From Rhineura floridana (taxonomy: Eukaryota; Chordata; Lepidosauria; Squamata; Rhineuridae), in contig NC_084495.1 of NCBI RefSeq assembly GCF_030035675.1, positions 7,657,001-7,721,000 on the forward strand: a DNA stretch of 64,000 bases, read 5' to 3'. Shown here in pieces: positions 58,070 through 64,000 of the stretch (within the stretch, counting starts at the first letter, position 1; every line of letters begins with the position of its first letter). The notes below the pieces were generated by a model. That model did no database searches. It was given only the letters and a program-made list of their open reading frames with translations, and had not been told where the DNA came from. The position numbers and the translations under genes are program-made.

Positions 58070-59370
58070 GAGGCTGGATTGGGGACAGGTGCCACTCCCT
58101 GTTCTGCCCACCTAACGGTAGAATGCTGAGCCAGTCTGGGAACTGCTATATCTACAGCTCACCCTACTTGCTTTCACACAACAGCATCAGGCCTAATCCA
58201 GGCTTAATCACTCTTCCAGTTGCAGGCTGGTGCAGCAATTTGCCTGCCTAACCCCCCACCTCACCTTTTGCCTCAGCATGACCAGCAGGACTACAGATGC
58301 AGCGGTGGCTCCATCGCTCTGTTAATCCCCACCGCTGCCCAACTGAGCTTTTGACTGCAGCCCAAGCCAATGATTGACACAGAAGAATAAAAATGCATAC
58401 AGTATTAACTTTTCACAAAATCTTAAAATAACACTTAAAAATAAATGGTCTCCAGTGCAAGCCACAGCTCACAGCGTGCCAAATTAGCTTTCTTTACACC
58501 TACCGCATACATATTTTAAGTGCAATGTATTTATATCTTGGTCTGACAACCACAAACAGAATTTGGCAGAGTTTCTTCTGCCTGCAACCCCCATTAGGAA
58601 TCCAGAATCCACCCCCACTCACGGCCAAGGAAACACACTCTATCCCACAATCCAGTATTTGTCTGCAGGTTTTTAACAAGTATTAATCACCATTTGGCTA
58701 CATTGGTGTTTAGGTGGTATATCTCGGTTGCTGTCAAATCTGCAAATGCCCAATACAATTTTTGAGCTGCTTGCAGAGGAGGCTGGTCCATTAGGAGAAA
58801 TGGGGCACCATACCACCAACCTCGGTTTGCCTCAGCCAGCCCCCGCCTGCCTGTCTTCGTGCTTTCAACCTGTCCAGGGGCCGCCACTGCCTATCATCTT
58901 CTTCTTCCCCTTTAGTCTCAGTGTTGCCCTTGAAAAACTCAAGGTGAAGAGAATAGGGACAAAACTAGAATTAGCTGGCACTGCCTGTGCTTGGTTCTGG
59001 CTCCACCTTTTGTTTGGACTCTCTTTTCCACCCTTCCAGTCACAAGGAGCACCACTGGTTACTCGGGCATATACTTTGACAACCAAGCTACCCAAAACAA
59101 GCATCGGGGTCAATGGTAGTTCAAAACTCTTACAAAAGCCCCACAATTACTTGGTGATTCTCCATCCAATGTATTTAAAAGATAACTAGGTGTATTTTAG
59201 AAACAGCACCCAACAGACTGGTGGGAAAGGATAAAAAATTAATGTTACTGCTGCCTTTTTAATGAAGTGGGTTATAATACTAGACTCCCATCCTGTTGGC
59301 AATTTGCCAGTTATAAGCTGGGTGTTCATTCAACTCCAATCATTCAAAGGCAAGGCTGGTTATCTTGAAT
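58070..59370. other. Intronic sequence without recognised coding exon
   Basis: No USP46 exon or clear repeat is seen. A short unclassified repeat may lie at 58775-58875. Confidence 0.45.
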
Positions 59371-59379
59371 GAGACCAAG

Positions 59380-60790
59380 TTTTGATATAGAAACTGTCTT
59401 GATCACCCTGACAGATGACCTATGAGTGAGAGGGCAGGAGGAGTTCCAACACCACTGAGTTTCTTGGACATCTCGGCAGCTTTCAAAACTATTGACCATG
59501 CCATCCTTCTGGACTGCCAATTAGGGGCACAATGTTCCAAATGTTCTGTTCCTACCTGGAGGGTTGAATCCGGAAAGTGATGTTTAAGAACCATTGCTCA
59601 GCCCCATGGCATTTACGCTACATGGTTCCAACTCTGCCCCTATGCTTTTTAACATCGACACAAAACCTCAGAATGAAATCATCTGGGGTTTTGAAGCTCA
59701 GTATTATCACAAACAGGGATATGATACCCAACTCTGGCTGTATACACACCATACATTTAAAGTACATTTACTTCCGCCAAAGAATCCTTGAAACTGTAGT
59801 TTGTCAAGCGTGATTGATACTGTAGCTGTGTGAGGGGGTAAACTACAGTCCCCAAGATTCTTTGGGGGAAATGATGGCCTTTAAACATATGGTGTGTGTA
59901 TGGAGCCTATATTGCTGATGATACCCACCATCACACTCATTCAACTCTGATTTCTTACATCTGATTCAGTAGTACTGCATTGGTGTTCAAGATCAATTAA
60001 TAGATGGGATGGGGACCAATAAAGTGAAGCTCAGTCCTGACAAGATGCAGGCACTCAGGGTGGGTTGCTCATCTGCTCAGGGAGATGTGGTATAACCTGT
60101 TCTGGACAGGGATGTACTCCCTCCCTAAAGGGCCAGTTTTGCAGTCTGGAAGTACTCATAAATCCAGCTTTCCTACTGTAAGTCCAAGTGCATCAGCCTG
60201 CCATCAGCTGTGGCAGAGTTAGCCTAGCCATAGTTGTCCGTGCTCTGTTAACCTCCAGATTACACTACTGCTATATACAGGGCTGCCTCTGAAGACTATC
60301 TGGAAACTGCAGCTAGTACACAATACAGCTGCCAAATGGGACAGAGTATTGAGAATGTATCTCAATTATACTTGACAAGTTGCACTTGTTCCTGGTCTGT
60401 TTCCAAACACAATTCAAAGTGCTGGTGCCGACCTTCAAAGCCCTAGATTAAGAGATGTCTGTTCCTACATCAACCATGGGCTGTGGTCTTCTTTGGAAGC
60501 CCTCCTCCAGGTACCCCTGCCATCAGAGGTGAGGCCCTTGAGGGGGCAGCCTTCACTCCCCAGGGAACATACTTAGATGCCCTTCGGAGGTTGGATGAAA
60601 CATTTTTTAAAAAGTCTTCCCAAGGCTTTTAAACCTGGGAGGATGTTTCAAAGATGCCTTTATCTACTGTTTTATCATTGGTATTGTTTTATTTAGTTTT
60701 GGTGTTAATGATGTACGATATTGTCATACTTATCATGTTAAATGTCCTGGGCATATTTATATGGGAGGGTAGTATACAACACACACACAA
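59380..60790 (+). repeat. L2 LINE, 3' half, with a nested MITE
   Basis: It begins in the RT core ('cagctttcaaaactattgac', the AAFxTIDH block) and runs through 'gctgatgatacccaccatca' to the 3' end 'tgccatcagaggtgaggccc', 'gcccttcggaggttggatga' and an (AC)n-rich tail. A palindromic MITE (59730-59908) splits it. Frames are degraded. Confidence 0.85.
59730..59908. repeat. Palindromic MITE nested in L2
   Basis: Ends 'gtatacacaccatacattta' and 'aaacatatggtgtgtgtat' are inverted; the inner 'aagaatccttgaaactgtag' is mirrored by 'actacagtccccaagattct'. Same family as 14945-15375. Confidence 0.8.
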
Positions 60791-60799
60791 AATAAAATA

Positions 60800-62940
60800 C
60801 ACAAATGTGCGTGGCCTGACTAATATCAGCACCCAACACCGCACATCTCGCTTGCACATTCCTGCTGGTACCAGGGTCCTCACAGAAGTATTTGGTCAGC
60901 GGCACAGGTAAAAAAGTCCCTGACTTTTTCATTTCGGTGTGTGCGTGCGTCTTGTCTTCAGCAGTGGTGGCAGCAGCAGCTTTTTTATTATGTTACAGTG
61001 CTGGTGACAACAACAACAACAACAGAGCTCTCTTCCCAAAGACACATTTGCCATTTTCTTTTCCCACAATGTCCTGGATGCAGCATTGTTCCAAAGCAAG
61101 GTGGTGAAGAAAACAATGCCCCCCAACAAAAAATGAGAGCTACCAGTGGAAGCTATTACCCTGCCACACATGCACACCCCACACACAATGCCCCAGAAAT
61201 ATATTGTTTGCAGGACATCATGGATGAAGAAAATTGTAGTCGAGCCACCAAGAAGGGAGTCCTGCAGTTGCAGGTGCCTGCAGCACATTAAATTCTAGAA
61301 CAGGTTTTTAAAAGCTGCTGTTGCCGCTGCTGAAAGTAATCCCTACCCCCAGAAGCCAAGTGGTTCAATGTTTACTCCTCTTTCTTTCTCTCTCTCACAC
61401 ACAAATGGGAACTTCAGCAATTTTCATCCCAGCCTGAAATATAGTCACACATTCTGTGCTCCACTTGTTACAACTGGATGATGTGTTAAGTTAACAAGCT
61501 GGGCATTTATATGCATTATCATTTTTTTAAAAAAAACAAACCTGTCTGGTTACCACGTAGTAACCACTAGCATCTCAATGCATTATCAGCTGCTACCCTG
61601 ACTTCTGCATTTATTTGCATTACTGCTTTTCCATCTAAGGGTGTTTTTAATTCCCCACCCCCTTGAACGAACAGAACTGGTAAATGCCTGTCACTTTCCC
61701 TACATTTGAAAAACACCCTTCAGACTAAGAACTGAAAAGTAAACAGATTTCAATTTTCCTTTCCAATCCTTTGAATAACATCTCTGAAGAAAAATGTGCC
61801 AGGCTACAAACAGGCTATACCGTTATTTTCCACAATCTAATGCACAGTTTGCTGCTGCTGGCAAAGCTAATTGGCACCTGCAAGGGAAGAGCACATCAGT
61901 GTCACGGTAACAATATCCTTAGCTTTCTTTGCCTATTTGGCCCCAATATCAAGAATACTGCAGGCATCAATACTTTATTTTTGGAAGAGTTACACAGCCA
62001 TGAATTTGACCAGCACAAGTTACAGTGTTGACTCAACAGAGTGCCTTTTAAAAAATTGGTCTCCATTGCCTCCCTTGTGGAAAGCAGTGAAAAGCGATAT
62101 GGTCTGACCCAATTTGGTTGCTTAGCCTGGACATTGACAGATGTTGGTCCAATCAAATGGGAAGGGGTAACACAATTTAGAAGGTGGACAGTAAATGGGA
62201 TCACCTTTGCCTACTGCAAATTGAACACAGGCACCCTGTAAACCATGGTTTGCAAATCAGAAAGTGGACTCAGGAATACACACTCCCACCCATTCTCCAC
62301 TCCAGAGTGATCACACCCCTTCATGCTAGGCATTTAACTTGGATCTTGCATCAATGCAAACCAACTTTAATGCAAGTTACAGTCCCTTTGTAAACCCAAG
62401 ACTGAATGCATGGTTTGAAGTAAGTTTGTCTACCACAGTTATGACAGAACCTGGAAACTATGCTGTTTCCATTAACAATGCAGCTAACACAGTCTGTAAG
62501 AATTTCATCGCTTTGTCAGTGCCAATGCAGAGGCTTACCATGACTTGTATCAGTGGACTTCAGCTATTCCAGACCAAGGCCTGCATTGAACCCCAAACTT
62601 CAACACGGAGCTCTCTATGTAGCTTGCCTCCCTTCCCCTTCTCTTCCATATCCTGATCTTTTCTTCCTTATGAAGACCATCTAGGACCTTTCCACTAGTT
62701 GTGATGTAAAAGCACCTGGTGGCAGCTATTTCTGATTTGTTTTCTTTCTTTGCACCCCTGATTCTTCCGTGACTAACAGCAGCAAAGAATTTTCCCCAAA
62801 AGACTGGTAATGGCACCAGGGCAACCCACAATTAAGACGGCCCAAAGTTTGACAGTTAAGGGTTAGAGGCCTAAATAATGTGCAGTGAAAGTGGCTTAGA
62901 TCCCAGACAACACCAGAGTGTGAAAACCTGGTATAAGATA
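60800..62940. other. Intronic sequence, no recognised element
   Basis: Includes (aac)n near 61006-61023 and a (TC)n/(AC)n patch near 61380-61403. No further USP46 exon was found. Confidence 0.45.
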
Positions 62941-62949
62941 CAGACCTAC

Positions 62950-63028
62950 CTCTACAATGTCATCGTCAAACAGCAACCAGAAACCGTGGCTCTTCACAAT
63001 GGTGATATAATGCCCACGGTTTGGACCA
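62950..63028 (-). CDS. USP46: USP46 (USP12/46 family) penultimate coding exon
   Basis: This 79-nt exon begins with the last base of a Ser codon and encodes 26 residues, from [17 protein letters not shown] to LLFDDDIVE. It includes the catalytic histidine region of the USP fold (GPNRGHY) and the following aspartates. The acceptor 'tttctctctcgcattcag' and donor GAG|gtaggt are both strong. The phase joins directly to the terminal exon at 56641. As recalled, USP12 has Ala and Asp (HYIAIVKSHDFW) where USP46 has Thr and Gly ([12 protein letters not shown]); this exon has the USP46 residues at both. Earlier exons lie beyond 64000. Confidence 0.96.
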
Positions 63029-63384
63029 CTGAATGCGAGAGAGAAAGATGTTACATTAATAGTCAATAATGAAACTTTTCCAAGTACCTACCTACCTTTT
63101 TTTAAAAAAAAAAGTGTGTGCATGTGCACACAGTGCTTTTCAACAATTTGGTCTTCAAAGTTGCTCCCAACGTTATTTGAAGCAACAGTCTTTTAACATA
63201 ATTAAAACACCAAGAAGCGTTAACAGGATAGCAGCCAAAACAGCAGACAAAGATCATTCAGCTTTCCAAAATTAAATGCCACCAAAAGCTTTGGAAAAGA
63301 TAAAAGAGGCATTTTTACCTAATGTCTAAAGAAAGAAAAGGGCAGGGCTATTTTTTCTGACTATAGGCTCAGACATACAATTCA

Positions 63385-63720
63385 TGAACAATATAGTCCG
63401 TAAGAACTTAAGAAAACCTCTACTAGATCAGACTAAAGGTCCACCCTGCCTAGCAACTGCTTTCCAGAGCTGCCATTGGGAAGCTCACAAGCAAGGCTTA
63501 ATGGCAACAGGCATTCTCCTGCTGTTGCTCCCAGCAGTTGGTATTCAGTGGCATACTGCCTCTGTAAACATGGAGGACCCATATAATGAATAGCCACTAA
63601 CAGAAAAGTGATTTGCCTAATTCCTTTTCAAAGCCATCTAACATTGGCGGTCATGTCCACATTTTGTGGCAGTGAATTCAAAGTTCATTTCCTTGTGCTA
63701 CTGTGATCGTAGAAAATGTA
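63385..63720 (-). repeat. CR1/L3-type LINE 3' end, inverted
   Basis: 'ctagatcagactaaaggtcc', 'ggtattcagtggcatactgc' and 'tgtggcagtgaattcaaag' are the reverse complement of the 3' region of the element at 18632-19790. Located in a USP46 intron. Confidence 0.78.
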
Positions 63721-64000
63721 CTCTGAATGTCTATCCAGCATTTATTACCCTACCAAATCAGGGCTGACCAAAGAACCTAAACAGCACCTACTAACCTTGA
63801 GCACGACCCCCAGGTACTGTATGTTTTTCTCCACACGAGTTCCACTGAAATGAATGGAAGTTGTGCAAAAGCATAGTTGTGCTCACATTCATTTTAGTGG
63901 CTCTTATTGACGCATAACGGGAGGCCACGGTCACAGAGAAATAATGGCTTACTGTGAACCAACAGCATGCTGGTACCCACTGCTCAATTGTGCCCACTTC

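Larger units (their letters stand above)
56642..62949 (-). other. USP46: Last intron of USP46
   Basis: About 6.3 kb between the two coding exons, with a consensus donor (GAG|gtaggt) and acceptor (attgcag|AAA). It holds a MITE (57390-57525), a truncated BovB (57651-58060) and an L2 (59380-60790). The stretches 56650-57390 and 60950-62940 show no recognised repeat of size. Confidence 0.9.

Noticed and set aside
60941-61291. 116-codon plus-strand ORF in the USP46 intron
   Set aside because: Contains simple-repeat translation (Thr run from aac repeats) and no family signature.
56540-63028. USP12 as the identity of the ubiquitin hydrolase
   Set aside because: Two internal residues (Thr and Gly) match USP46, and the neighbouring receptor is not a typical GPR12. 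The terminal Asp keeps USP12 possible.

Overview
This window is vertebrate nuclear DNA, almost certainly from a squamate reptile (lizard or snake). The signs are CR1 and L2 LINEs, RTE/BovB LINEs, tRNA-derived SINEs carrying a BovB-type tail, a 5S-rRNA-derived SINE with an L2-type tail, many hAT-type MITEs, and DIRS/Ngaro-like fossils. The species cannot be named from the sequence.

Only two host genes are visible, both on the minus strand. At 1619-2743 lies a single-exon, very GC-rich receptor of the GPR3/6/12 family, closest to GPR12 by eye. A splice acceptor sits two bases before its ATG, and a CpG island with a perfect CRE (about 5.8-6.1 kb) is a plausible promoter about 3 kb upstream. At the other end are two coding exons of a USP12/USP46 ubiquitin hydrolase: a 79-nt exon at 62950-63028 and the terminal exon at 56540-56641. 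Both have correct splice sites and join in phase. Two of three diagnostic residues match USP46 and one matches USP12. In mammals GPR12 lies just downstream of USP12 on the same strand. A divergent GPR12-like receptor just downstream of USP46, also on the same strand, is what a retained duplicate of that block should look like. I infer that the receptor is the fourth family member (gpr185/GPRx), known from frog and fish and missing from mammals.

The roughly 54 kb between the genes is a dense mosaic of repeats. From left to right: SINEs and L2 tails (3.4-9.3 kb); two copies of an LTR-like fossil (7.9 and 11.9 kb); a composite BovB element (13.7-14.6 kb) with a second copy at 34.4-35.2 kb; a CR1-type LINE split by an LTR and another LINE (16.5-19.8 kb); hAT MITEs throughout; CR1 at 26.5 and 43.4-45.6 kb; an internally deleted L1 with perfect 19-bp target duplications (40.97-43.13 kb); DIRS/Ngaro-like fossils (50.4-51.8 and 53.5-55.3 kb); and, within or next to the ubiquitin hydrolase gene, a Tigger-like MITE, a truncated BovB with a hairpin at its 5' junction, and a long L2.

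The best candidates for something undescribed are the GPR185-like/USP46 paralogon, the 2.2-kb ORF1-only L1 derivative with amplified ORF1 repeats and tandem ETS/STAT-like 5' motifs, and the two-copy composite family joining a 245-bp unknown head to a BovB 3' end. All identifications come from reading and recall; no search was run.
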